From: Betaproteobacteria bacterium
GTDB lineage: Bacteria > Pseudomonadota > Gammaproteobacteria > Burkholderiales > Casimicrobiaceae
DNA length: 20,633 bases
Assembly (NCBI GenBank): GCA_005888955.1
Contig: VBCS01000067.1
Location: forward strand, 1-20,633
Reading direction: 5' to 3'
Part shown: positions 14,693-20,633 of the stretch, in pieces
How the letters are laid out: the number at the start of each line of letters is the position of its first letter
How positions within the stretch are numbered: the stretch's first letter is position 1
Program-made: the position numbers and the translations under genes
Notes under the pieces: generated by a model
Seen by the model: only the letters and a program-made list of their open reading frames with translations
What the model was told of the DNA's origin: nothing
Databases searched by the model: none

Positions 14693-16366
14693 ATGGTGCC
14701 GCACTTGACGCATTCCGGCGCCCGCCCCTACCATCGCGGCATTTTGCGGAACCTTAGACCATCCGTCACGGGCGCGGCGACGCTGGCCGTTGCTGCGGCG
14801 CTCGCGCTGATGCTCGCCTCCTGTGCGACCGCGCCGAAGGCGCCACCCGCGGTAACCGGAGCGCCTGCGCAGCCCGCGCCGGCGAACGTCCTCGAACCCG
14901 CCGCTCTTCCCGAACAACCGATCATCGCCGCTGAAATCGGGGTCGAGCCGATGCATCCCGGCCCGCCGCCGGAACCTCCGGTAGAGCTCGCGACCGGGGG
15001 CGATCCGGATTCGGTCACCAACGCGACGCTGCAACTGCGCTCGGAATACGGCGATCTTTGGACGCGGATCCGCCAGGGGTTCATCCTCGACGATCTCGAC
15101 ACGCCGTCGGTGAAAAACGCCGAGGATTGGTACGCGGCACGGCCGGATTACATCGCGCGCATGGTCGCGCGCAGCCGGCGCTACCTCTACCACATCGTCG
15201 TCGAGGTCGAGAAGCGCGGCATGCCGCTGGAAGTCGCGCTCCTGCCGATGATCGAGAGCGCGTATAACCCGATGGCCTACTCGCGCAGTCGTGCTTCGGG
15301 CATCTGGCAATTCATACCCTCGACGGGCAAGTTATTCGGCATGGAGCAGAACTGGTGGTTCGACGAACGCCGCGATGTGATCGCGGCCACCGACGGCGCG
15401 CTCGATTACCTGCAGAAGTTGCACGCCGAGTTCGGCGACTGGTATCTCGCGCTCGCGGCGTACAACTGCGGCGAAGGTACGGTGCGGCGCGCGATCGCGG
15501 CCAACCGGAAGCGCGGCCTTCCGACCGACTATCTCAGCCTCAAGCTGCCCGCGGAAACTCGCGGCTACGTCCCCAAGCTTCAGGCGGTCAAGAATATCGT
15601 CCGCGATCCCGAGCGCTATGACCTGACGCTCGGCGACATGCCCGACGCGCCGTATTTCGCGGTCGTGCGGACGAAGAAGAAAATGGACGTCAAGGTCGCC
15701 GCCGAATTTGCCGAAATGCCGCTGGACGAGTTTCTGTCGCTCAATCCTCAGCACAACAGGCCGGTGATCGCGGGCGCCGACGAAACCACGATATTGCTGC
15801 CCTACGACAAGGCAGAGCTGTTTGCGGCGAAGCTCGACTTGAGCGATCAGCCGATGGTGACGTGGCAGGCGTACAAGTTCCGGGCCGGCGAAACTCTGCA
15901 GCAGGTGGCCGTTCGCTTTGGCTTGCCGCTCGAAACGCTGCGGACGGTCAACGGCATCGGGCCTCGCGCGAAAGTGCCGGTCGGGCACGCGCTGCTGGTC
16001 CCGTCGCAGGTGACCTCCGCCGCGACTGTCGCCAGCCTGAAGAACGCCGTCTTCACCACCGTACCGAGCGGGCGTGCTTTATACCATCGCGTGCGCAAAG
16101 GCGAGACGCTGGCTTCGATAGCCGCGCGTTACGATGTTTCCACGCAGGATCTCAAAGGCTGGAACGCGGGGCATACCGCGAAAATCATTCCGGGGCAGCG
16201 CCTGCGCGTGGTAAGCGACGTTGGGCAGGTGCGGGGAAAGAAGTCCAAGCGCGGCAGCAAGACCCGCGTGCTTTCAGCAAAGCCCGCAGCCGGCAAAGGC
16301 GGGGACCGCACGAAGCCCGCGTCCGCGCCCGCGAGCCGTCCGCGGCACCACACGGCTCAGCGCTAG
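14693..16366 (+). CDS. mltD: Membrane-bound lytic murein transglycosylase D (lipoprotein, two LysM domains)
   Basis: Cleaves peptidoglycan glycan strands with formation of 1,6-anhydromuropeptides, anchored in the envelope. 557 residues: a lipoprotein signal with lipobox LASC (C44), a Pro/Ala-rich linker (about 48-100), and the SLT catalytic domain (about 165-290) with catalytic E188 in PMIESAYNP, then SRSRASGIWQFIPSTG and YLALAAYNCGEGTVRRAI. Two LysM repeats lie at about 392-437 (FRAGETLQQVAVRFGLPLE) and 464-508 (VRKGETLASIAARYDVSTQ). A basic Lys/Arg/Ala tail follows. AAGGA eight bases before the ATG supports the start. mltD next to gloB, yafS and rnhA is the classical order; gloB itself is reduced to a remnant just upstream. 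A strong stem-loop follows the stop. Confidence 0.94.
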   Translation: MVPHLTHSGARPYHRGILRNLRPSVTGAATLAVAAALALMLASCATAPKAPPAVTGAPAQPAPANVLEPAALPEQPIIAAEIGVEPMHPGPPPEPPVELATGGDPDSVTNATLQLRSEYGDLWTRIRQGFILDDLDTPSVKNAEDWYAARPDYIARMVARSRRYLYHIVVEVEKRGMPLEVALLPMIESAYNPMAYSRSRASGIWQFIPSTGKLFGMEQNWWFDERRDVIAATDGALDYLQKLHAEFGDWYLALAAYNCGEGTVRRAIAANRKRGLPTDYLSLKLPAETRGYVPKLQAVKNIVRDPERYDLTLGDMPDAPYFAVVRTKKKMDVKVAAEFAEMPLDEFLSLNPQHNRPVIAGADETTILLPYDKAELFAAKLDLSDQPMVTWQAYKFRAGETLQQVAVRFGLPLETLRTVNGIGPRAKVPVGHALLVPSQVTSAATVASLKNAVFTTVPSGRALYHRVRKGETLASIAARYDVSTQDLKGWNAGHTAKIIPGQRLRVVSDVGQVRGKKSKRGSKTRVLSAKPAAGKGGDRTKPASAPASRPRHHTAQR

Positions 16367-16377
16367 CGGCCGTCTGA

Positions 16378-16412
16378 AGCAAAACAGGCGACACTTTCGT
16401 GTCGCCTGTTCT
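16378..16412. terminator. Shared bidirectional terminator between mltD and the histone-like gene
   Basis: Perfect 12-bp stem AACAGGCGACAC (16383-16394) and GTGTCGCCTGTT (16399-16410) with a 4-nt loop. In the - direction the loop is GAAA and the stem runs straight into TTTTGCTTC, a good terminator for the histone-like gene. In the + direction it lies 17 bases after the mltD stop but is followed by CTGGGG, so it is weaker there. Confidence 0.75.
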
Positions 16413-16454
16413 GGGGCCATCGCGGTCTCGCGACAGCCATCTGGCTGCGGAAGC

Positions 16455-16775
16455 CTACAGCTTCTTTGCCTTCTTGGCTTTCTTCTTCTTCGCTGTTTTC
16501 TTCTTGGCCTTCTTCTTGGGGGCAGCCTTCTTCTTGGTGGCCTTCCGCTTCTTGGCCGGTCTGCGCTTCGCCGCTTTCCTCTTCTTCGGGGCGGCCTTCC
16601 GGGCCTTCGACTTCCTCTTCGCGGCCTTCCTCTTCTTCGGCGCCGCTTTCTTCTTCGCCGCCTTCTTCTTCGCCGCCTTCTTCGGGGCGGCCTTCTTCGC
16701 CTTGCGCTTCTTAGCCTTCTTCTTCGGCGCAGCCGGGGCTGCCGGAGACGCCATGGTCATCATGTCAGCCATCAT
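16455..16775 (-). CDS. Histone H1-like DNA-binding protein (Lys/Ala/Pro-rich)
   Basis: 106 residues. A short N-terminal segment (MMADMMTMASPAAPAAP) is followed by a tail of almost only Lys, Ala, Arg and Pro. KKAAPKK-type units recur, and the 11-residue AAPKKRKAAKR occurs twice. This is the composition of the H1-like nucleoid proteins of betaproteobacteria (for example Bordetella BpH1), related in style to the C-terminal tail of eukaryotic H1. It should be disordered, bind DNA non-specifically by charge and compact the nucleoid. The start at 16775 has AGGAG eight bases upstream (16784-16788); the second Met at 16772 is possible. It is monocistronic, with its own promoter region and terminator. 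Low sequence complexity makes finer assignment unsafe. Confidence 0.88.
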   Translation of the reverse strand: MMADMMTMASPAAPAAPKKKAKKRKAKKAAPKKAAKKKAAKKKAAPKKRKAAKRKSKARKAAPKKRKAAKRRPAKKRKATKKKAAPKKKAKKKTAKKKKAKKAKKL

Positions 16776-16783
16776 CTTCAGTT

Positions 16784-16788
16784 CTCCT
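16784..16788 (-). promoter_or_regulatory. Shine-Dalgarno of the histone H1-like gene
   Basis: AGGAG on the - strand, eight bases before the ATG at 16773-16775. It fixes the double-Met N-terminus. Confidence 0.65.
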
Positions 16789-16854
16789 GTCTGAGTTGCT
16801 GAAACTGTTATGTGCTACTGCTTCAGCGCAGGTTCCGCCAGTTTTGTCTTGAGC

Positions 16855-16876
16855 GTCGACCATTATTTCGGTCGAC
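16855..16876. promoter_or_regulatory. Dyad GTCGACC-N8-GGTCGAC in the leader of the histone-like gene
   Basis: Perfect 7-bp arms at 16855-16861 and 16870-16876, with AT-rich spacer ATTATTTC. It lies about 80 bases upstream of the coding start, inside the inferred 5' leader. It could be an operator or an RNA hairpin. Confidence 0.45.
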
Positions 16877-16909
16877 CCCTTGACAAACCCATTGACACCT
16901 GCTGCCTGA

Positions 16910-16937
16910 ATTCTAGCCATTTTTTTTTGAATTACAA
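16910..16937 (-). promoter_or_regulatory. Probable sigma-70 promoter of the histone H1-like gene
   Basis: On the - strand, -35 TTGTAA (16932-16937) and -10 TAGAAT (16910-16915) are separated by 16 bases that include nine consecutive A residues. The region is clearly AT-rich against its GC-rich surroundings. Transcription would start near 16903 and give a leader of about 128 bases. No other promoter in the 264-base gap is as good. Confidence 0.55.
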
Positions 16938-16956
16938 GACTTAATTGCAAATTCGG

Positions 16957-16973
16957 GTGACGCTGTGCGTCAC
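16957..16973 (-). terminator. Possible terminator or stem-loop downstream of lysA
   Basis: GTGACGC (16957-16963) and GCGTCAC (16967-16973) form a perfect 7-bp stem with a 3-base loop, about 65 bases after the lysA stop. In the - direction it is followed by CCGAATTTGCAATT, a poor T-tract. It is preceded by the 12-base palindrome TGCGAATTCGCA (16977-16988). Confidence 0.4.
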
Positions 16974-17039
16974 TGTTGCGAATTCGCACATCGCGATTTT
17001 CGAGCTTTCGCAACCGTGTTGCGGCTGCAGCGAACACCC

Positions 17040-18284
17040 TCAAGGCAGCCGCGACTCGCGCGCGAAAAGCTCGCCGACGGTCTCGCGCCGCCCGACAAGA
17101 TGCATCGTGCCGCCATCGACAAGCACCTCTGCGGCACGCGGACGCGAGTTGTAGTTCGAGCTCATTGCCATCGCGTAGGCGCCCGCCGACAGGATCGCCA
17201 GCAGATCTCCTTCGGCGAGCGCGAGCTCGCGGTCGCGGGCGAGAAAGTCTGCGCTTTCGCAAACGGGACCGACGATCTGCCAGATACGGGGCCCTTCGTT
17301 GCGCGGCCGCACCGGGCGCACTTCATGCCACGCGTCGTAAAGCGCTGGCCGCAGCAGATCGTTCATCGCGGCGTCGACGACGGCGAAGCTACGTTCGGGG
17401 CCGGGTTTCAGGTAGCTCACCCGCGTGAGTAAAACGCCGGCATCGCCGGTCAGCCGTCGACCTGGCTCGAGGACGAGCATCTCGGTGCGGCCGCGGAAAA
17501 GCGCCGCGATCATCGCGGCGTAATCGGCAAGAGCGACGGGAGTTTCGTCGTGGTAGCGAATGCCGATGCCGCCGCCGAGGTCGACGTGTTCGAGACGTAT
17601 GCCCTCTGCGGCAAGCGTGTCGACCAGTTCCAGCAGCTTCGTCGTCGCTTCGCGATAAGGCTCGAGCGCGGTAATCTGCGAACCGATGTGAATGTCGATG
17701 CCGCGAATCGCGATGCCGGACAGTGCTGCGGCGCGCCGGTAGAGCTCCGGCGCCTCATCGAAGGCGACCCCGAACTTGCTTTGCTTGAGTCCGGTGGAAA
17801 TGTAGGGGTGCGTCCGCGCATCGACATCGGGGTTGACCCGGAGGCTGACCGGCGCGACCTTGCCCGAACGATCGGCGATGCGGTTGAGATGCTCGAGCTC
17901 ACTCGCCGACTCGACGTTGAAGCAGAAAATACCGAGCTCCAGCCCCTGGGAGAGCTCGTCGTCGGACTTGCCGACGCCGGAGAAGACGATCTTGCGGGGA
18001 TCGCCGCCTGCGGCGATCACGCGGGCGAGCTCGCCGCCGGAAACGACGTCGAATCCGCTGCCCAGGCGCGCGAACACGTCGAGGATCGCGAGATTCGAGT
18101 TGGCCTTCAGCGCGTAGCAGATGAGGTGACGCAGTCCCGCAAAGGCCTCGTCGAACTCGCGGTATGCAGCCGCCAGCGCGGCGCGCGAATATACGAAGCA
18201 GGGTGTTCCGTAGCGCGCCGCGACCTCGGCGAGGGATACACTTTCGACGCAGAGCGCGCCCTCGCGCTCGGCGAGCGCGGTCAC
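17040..18284 (-). CDS. lysA: Diaminopimelate decarboxylase
   Basis: PLP enzyme that decarboxylates meso-diaminopimelate to L-lysine. 414 residues. Visible: PCFVYSRAALAAAYREF; the PLP lysine K60 in YALKANSN; GSGFDVVSGGEL; RVNPDVDARTHPYISTGLKQSKFGV; HIGSQI; the glycine loop VDLGGGIGI; EPGR; and the active-site Cys in VGPVCESADFLA. The start is a GTG at 18284 whose GTGA overlaps the TGA of lptM, with AAGGAC eight bases upstream, so translation is probably coupled. A longer frame through lptM to 18737 is a shadow. The cyaY / lptM-lysA layout is common in betaproteobacteria. Confidence 0.95.
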   Translation of the reverse strand: MTALAEREGALCVESVSLAEVAARYGTPCFVYSRAALAAAYREFDEAFAGLRHLICYALKANSNLAILDVFARLGSGFDVVSGGELARVIAAGGDPRKIVFSGVGKSDDELSQGLELGIFCFNVESASELEHLNRIADRSGKVAPVSLRVNPDVDARTHPYISTGLKQSKFGVAFDEAPELYRRAAALSGIAIRGIDIHIGSQITALEPYREATTKLLELVDTLAAEGIRLEHVDLGGGIGIRYHDETPVALADYAAMIAALFRGRTEMLVLEPGRRLTGDAGVLLTRVSYLKPGPERSFAVVDAAMNDLLRPALYDAWHEVRPVRPRNEGPRIWQIVGPVCESADFLARDRELALAEGDLLAILSAGAYAMAMSSNYNSRPRAAEVLVDGGTMHLVGRRETVGELFARESRLP

Positions 18285-18502
18285 TGCTTGCTGTCCTTGT
18301 TTTCTTCCGGGGCGGGCTCGACCGGTGCCGGCGTGTCGGAGGGCTTGCCCGGTATCGTCGTGGGTGGCGCTCCCGGCGGCAGGCCGGTCGGCGCCGGCGC
18401 CGACTTGCCCGGCGGCAGCTTCAGGGGTCCCTTGATGCCGCAACCGGCAACCGCGAGCACTGTCGCGCAGGCGATGATCGCCGCCATGGAACGGCGTAAC
18501 AT
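18281..18502 (-). CDS. lptM: LptM-type small outer-membrane lipoprotein
   Basis: A small lipoprotein of 73 residues, or 82 if started at 18529. The signal peptide MLRRSMAAIIACATVLAVAGC ends in the lipobox VAGC; the Cys would be residue 21. The mature start CGIKGPLKLPPG is the conserved block of LptM (YifL), which helps the LPS translocon LptDE to mature in E. coli. The rest is a Pro-rich, acidic, disordered tail. I prefer the ATG at 18502 because it gives a normal signal length; neither start has a clear Shine-Dalgarno. It overlaps lysA by four bases and is divergent from cyaY. Confidence 0.88.
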   Translation of the reverse strand: MLRRSMAAIIACATVLAVAGCGIKGPLKLPPGKSAPAPTGLPPGAPPTTIPGKPSDTPAPVEPAPEENKDSKQ

Positions 18503-18570
18503 CCGGAACTCTGTGGACGACACCTTCATGCAGTGCGCCGAAGTCTATCACGCCGAAGTCGGTCGCTCCG

Positions 18571-18912
18571 ATGATTGAAGAGAGCGCATTTATCGCGCTG
18601 ACCGACCGGGTCCTCGACACGATCGGGGCAGCCCTCGACGCTTCCGAAAGCGACCTCGACTGGTCGGAGAACGACGGCGTGCTGACGATCGAATGCGCCG
18701 ACGGGAGCCGCATCATCGTCAATCGCCACATGCCCAATCGCGAGCTGTGGGTGGCGGCAAAGTCGGGCGGCTTCCATTTCCGCGCCGAAGGCGGCGCGTG
18801 GCGCGATACGAAGAGCGGCGAGGAGCTCGCTACCGCGTTGGAACGACTGTTGCAGACCCAAGGCGGCGTCGTCGTTCACCTGCCGCCGCTGCCGGTCGGC
18901 AAGAGCACGTAG
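18571..18912 (+). CDS. cyaY: Iron-sulfur assembly protein CyaY (bacterial frataxin)
   Basis: 113 residues, the usual frataxin size. It modulates the cysteine desulfurase IscS and binds iron through an acidic first helix (MIEESAFIALTDRVLDTIGAALDASESDLDW). The beta-sheet follows: GVLTIECADGSRIIVNRHMPNRELWVAAKSGGFHF, with the conserved N-R-Q/E-x-x-x-x-W-x-A pattern. The final helix is SGEELATALERLL. It is divergent from lptM, as in E. coli; the 68-base gap between them must carry both promoters if both exist. It runs convergently into the YgjP-like gene, two bases apart. Confidence 0.95.
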   Translation: MIEESAFIALTDRVLDTIGAALDASESDLDWSENDGVLTIECADGSRIIVNRHMPNRELWVAAKSGGFHFRAEGGAWRDTKSGEELATALERLLQTQGGVVVHLPPLPVGKST

Positions 18913-18914
18913 TA

Positions 18915-19649
18915 TCAATCGAGCAACGGTGTCAGGGCGTCGAGCTCGCGCCTCGCCTCGACGTGGCCAGGCAGGAGCGATTCCACGAGGGCCCAGAACC
19001 GGGGCGAATGGTTGAGCTCGACCAGGTGCGCCACCTCGTGGGCCACGACGTAGTCCGCGATGCGCGGCGGCAGCTGCACCAGACGCCAATTGAGGCGGAT
19101 TTCGCCGCGGTGATTGCAACTGCCCCATTGCGACCGCGCATTCGACAGCTTGACCGCCGGCGGCGGCGTCCTAAGACGGCTCGCGAAGTGAAGCGCTCGC
19201 AGCGTGAGCAACGACAGCGCTTGTTCCTTGAGCCAACGGGAGCAAAACGCCGCGATCTCGGATTCGTCTCCGGGGTCGGGGTGCAGCACGGTCAGATGCA
19301 GAAGATCCGCCGCGATGGCCTTCTTGCGCGCCGGGAACAGCGCGAGCGTCAGCGCCCTTCCCTGGAACAGGAGCGGCGCGCCCGCGTGCCACTCGGTAGG
19401 CAGCGATTCGCGGTTGCGCCCTCGCCACTCGGCGAGCGTCTCGACGACCCAGCGCGCGCGTTCCTTCAGGGCCAGGTCGATTTCGCGGATGGTGACCCAG
19501 CGCGGCGCGCGCACGACAAGGCCGCTGTTATCGATCGTCATGCCGATCGACTGCCGGCGGGCCCGAATGAGACGGTAGTCGACATCCTGCCCGGCGAGCA
19601 GCACGCGGCGCAAGCCGGCATCGGCCTCGTCCTGCCGGCGTCCGATCAA
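18915..19649 (-). CDS. YgjP-like (DUF45) zinc metallopeptidase-type protein
   Basis: About 244 residues. The zinc motif HEVAHLVELNHSPRFW (His 204, Glu 205, His 208 and a third His at 214, counted from the chosen start) is that of the YgjP / M48-like family. The family pattern continues with RARRQSIGMTID, NARSQWGSCNHRGEIRLNWRLVQLPP and the closing ALVESLLPG. E. coli YgjP has been reported as a UTP pyrophosphatase, so protease activity should not be assumed. The start is uncertain: TTG at 19649 overlaps the plsC stop (TTGA), GTG at 19604 is shorter, and ATG at 19712 would overlap plsC by 67 bases. Third gene of gmhB-plsC-ygjP-like, a common betaproteobacterial order. Confidence 0.85.
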   Translation of the reverse strand: MIGRRQDEADAGLRRVLLAGQDVDYRLIRARRQSIGMTIDNSGLVVRAPRWVTIREIDLALKERARWVVETLAEWRGRNRESLPTEWHAGAPLLFQGRALTLALFPARKKAIAADLLHLTVLHPDPGDESEIAAFCSRWLKEQALSLLTLRALHFASRLRTPPPAVKLSNARSQWGSCNHRGEIRLNWRLVQLPPRIADYVVAHEVAHLVELNHSPRFWALVESLLPGHVEARRELDALTPLLD

Positions 19650-20389
19650 CCGTGCGGTGCCGGCGTCTTGCCTAGAGGATTTCCGAGCCGCGCGACCTCG
19701 TCCTCGATCCACGTTTCGACCTCGTTAGTGAGCCGCTGCATGTCCTTGCCCTCCGGGCGGATCGGCGGGCCGATCGACACGGTGACTGTGCCGGACCGCT
19801 TGCCGAGCACGCCTTTAGGCCATAAATAGCCGGCATTATGCGCCACCGGAACGATCGGCACGCCCAGAGCGATCGCCAGCCGCGCCCCGCCCGTCTTGTA
19901 ACGCGCACGCGTTCCCGCCCGGATTCTGGTTCCCTCCGGATAGAAGACGATCCAGAAACCTTGCGCCAGCCGCTCGCGACCCTGCTCGGCGATCTGCTGC
20001 ATCGCGTCCATTCCCGCTTTGCGGTCGATGGTGATCGGCGAGGCGAGCGTGAACGCCCATCCGAAGAATGGAATCGACAGCAGCTCTTTCTTGGCGACGA
20101 ACGCGAGCGACGGGAAAAGGAAATTGAGCGCGAGCGTTTCCCACGTCGACGAATGCTTGGACATGACGATGTGGGGCGCGTCGCGCGGAGGAATGTTTTG
20201 TCTTCCCAGGACACGATGGCGGATGCCGCAGATCAGCCGCGCCGCGGCGAGGTTGATCCAGCACCAGCCCGTGATGAACTTGAAACGCGGCACCGGCGGC
20301 AGCCAGAACGCGAGCAGGACCAGGATCGCATAGATCGGCGTGACGATGAGCTGGAACAGCGCGAAGAAGAGTGAACGCAGCTCCGACAT
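19646..20389 (-). CDS. plsC: 1-acyl-sn-glycerol-3-phosphate acyltransferase (PlsC family)
   Basis: Makes phosphatidic acid by acylating lysophosphatidic acid at the inner membrane. 247 residues. An N-terminal membrane helix (LFFALFQLIVTPIYAILVLLAFWLP) is followed by the acyltransferase motifs: block I reads KHSSTWET, so the usual H-x4-D is H-x4-E; block III is FYPEGTRIRAG; block IV is VPIVPVAHNAG. ITIDRKAG lies between them. The Glu form is, from memory, common in betaproteobacterial PlsC. It starts 12 bases after gmhB and ends in a four-base overlap with the proposed start of the YgjP-like gene, so all three are probably one transcript. Confidence 0.93.
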   Translation of the reverse strand: MSELRSLFFALFQLIVTPIYAILVLLAFWLPPVPRFKFITGWCWINLAAARLICGIRHRVLGRQNIPPRDAPHIVMSKHSSTWETLALNFLFPSLAFVAKKELLSIPFFGWAFTLASPITIDRKAGMDAMQQIAEQGRERLAQGFWIVFYPEGTRIRAGTRARYKTGGARLAIALGVPIVPVAHNAGYLWPKGVLGKRSGTVTVSIGPPIRPEGKDMQRLTNEVETWIEDEVARLGNPLGKTPAPHG

Positions 20390-20401
20390 CGGTCCGGCCG
20401 C

Positions 20402-20633
20402 TCAATCTCCCGCGAGCAGCGCGGTGACGGCGAAGGCCAAGTCCGGAAAGATCACCGTGTTCTTGGGGAAGTTGCCCTCGCGCAGGGTCTTCTCGCCCTT
20501 GCCGGTCAACACCAGGATCGGTTGCGCGCCGATGGCTTCCGCCGCCTGCAGATCGCGCAGCGAATCCCCGATGCACGGCACCCCGGTCAGCTCGATGCCG
20601 AAGCGCCGACCGATGTCGGCGAGCATGCCGGGC
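20402..20633 (-). CDS. gmhB: D-glycero-D-manno-heptose-1,7-bisphosphate 7-phosphatase, C-terminal part (runs off the window)
   Basis: HAD-family phosphatase of the heptose branch of LPS core synthesis; only the last ~76 residues are present and the gene continues past 20633. Visible: PGMLADIGRRFGIELTGVPCIGDSLRDLQAAEAIGAQPILVLTGKG, with the HAD motif GDSxxDLQAA, then the typical end NTVIFPDLAFAVTALL. The zinc-binding cysteines and the nucleophile Asp would be upstream, outside the window. The gmhB-plsC order supports the assignment over other HAD-IIIA phosphatases. Confidence 0.88.
   Translation of the reverse strand, partial: PGMLADIGRRFGIELTGVPCIGDSLRDLQAAEAIGAQPILVLTGKGEKTLREGNFPKNTVIFPDLAFAVTALLAGD

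Noticed and set aside
16765..16920. 51-codon - strand frame starting MARIQAAGVNGF upstream of the histone-like gene
   Set aside because: Its ATG lies upstream of the inferred -10 box and has no Shine-Dalgarno, and the sequence resembles no family I know. It is more likely promoter and leader DNA.

Overview
The window looks like chromosomal DNA of a high-GC betaproteobacterium. Three gene neighbourhoods support this: gmhB-plsC-(YgjP-type metallopeptidase), cyaY divergent from lptM-lysA, and rnhA-methyltransferase facing mltD. A lysine/alanine-rich histone H1-like protein also fits. All calls come from reading the sequence and from memory of protein families; nothing was searched.

Left part (1-8714): lipid catabolism. 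The + strand carries the 3' part of a FadL-type outer-membrane fatty-acid channel with an apparent frameshift, a rho-independent terminator, a fused 3-hydroxyacyl-CoA dehydrogenase/enoyl-CoA hydratase, a thiolase, and a secreted chalcone-isomerase-fold protein. Facing them on the - strand is a three-gene operon: a DECR-like SDR, an aminoglycoside-phosphotransferase-fold kinase, and an ACAD10/11-like acyl-CoA dehydrogenase. The kinase and dehydrogenase are the two halves of animal ACAD10/11 and resemble LvaA/LvaC of the levulinate pathway. The operon may therefore turn hydroxylated (4-hydroxy) acyl-CoAs into enoyl-CoAs for the hydratase, dehydrogenase and thiolase next door.

Middle (8897-13103, + strand): a DUF6352-type protein, a secreted DUF6265-type lipocalin-like protein with a PPATQ-rich linker, a small TPR protein, and a KimA-like APC-superfamily transporter (probably K+ uptake).

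Right part (13280-20633): rnhA and a YafS-like methyltransferase (-), mltD with a lipobox and two LysM domains (+), the histone H1-like gene (-) with a readable promoter region, lysA and lptM (-), cyaY (+), then a YgjP-like metallopeptidase, plsC and the 3' end of gmhB (-). Where gloB is expected, between the methyltransferase and mltD, only its first ~15 codons remain.

Non-coding highlights: two copies of a ~165 bp intergenic repeat (4750-4912 and 13101-13268) whose central hairpin differs in sequence but keeps its pairing; a long stem-loop beside the first copy; the gloB remnant; and a promoter with an A9 spacer, direct repeats and a dyad upstream of the histone-like gene. No tRNA, rRNA, CRISPR array, insertion sequence or phage gene was seen. 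No gene-free stretch exceeds 300 bases.
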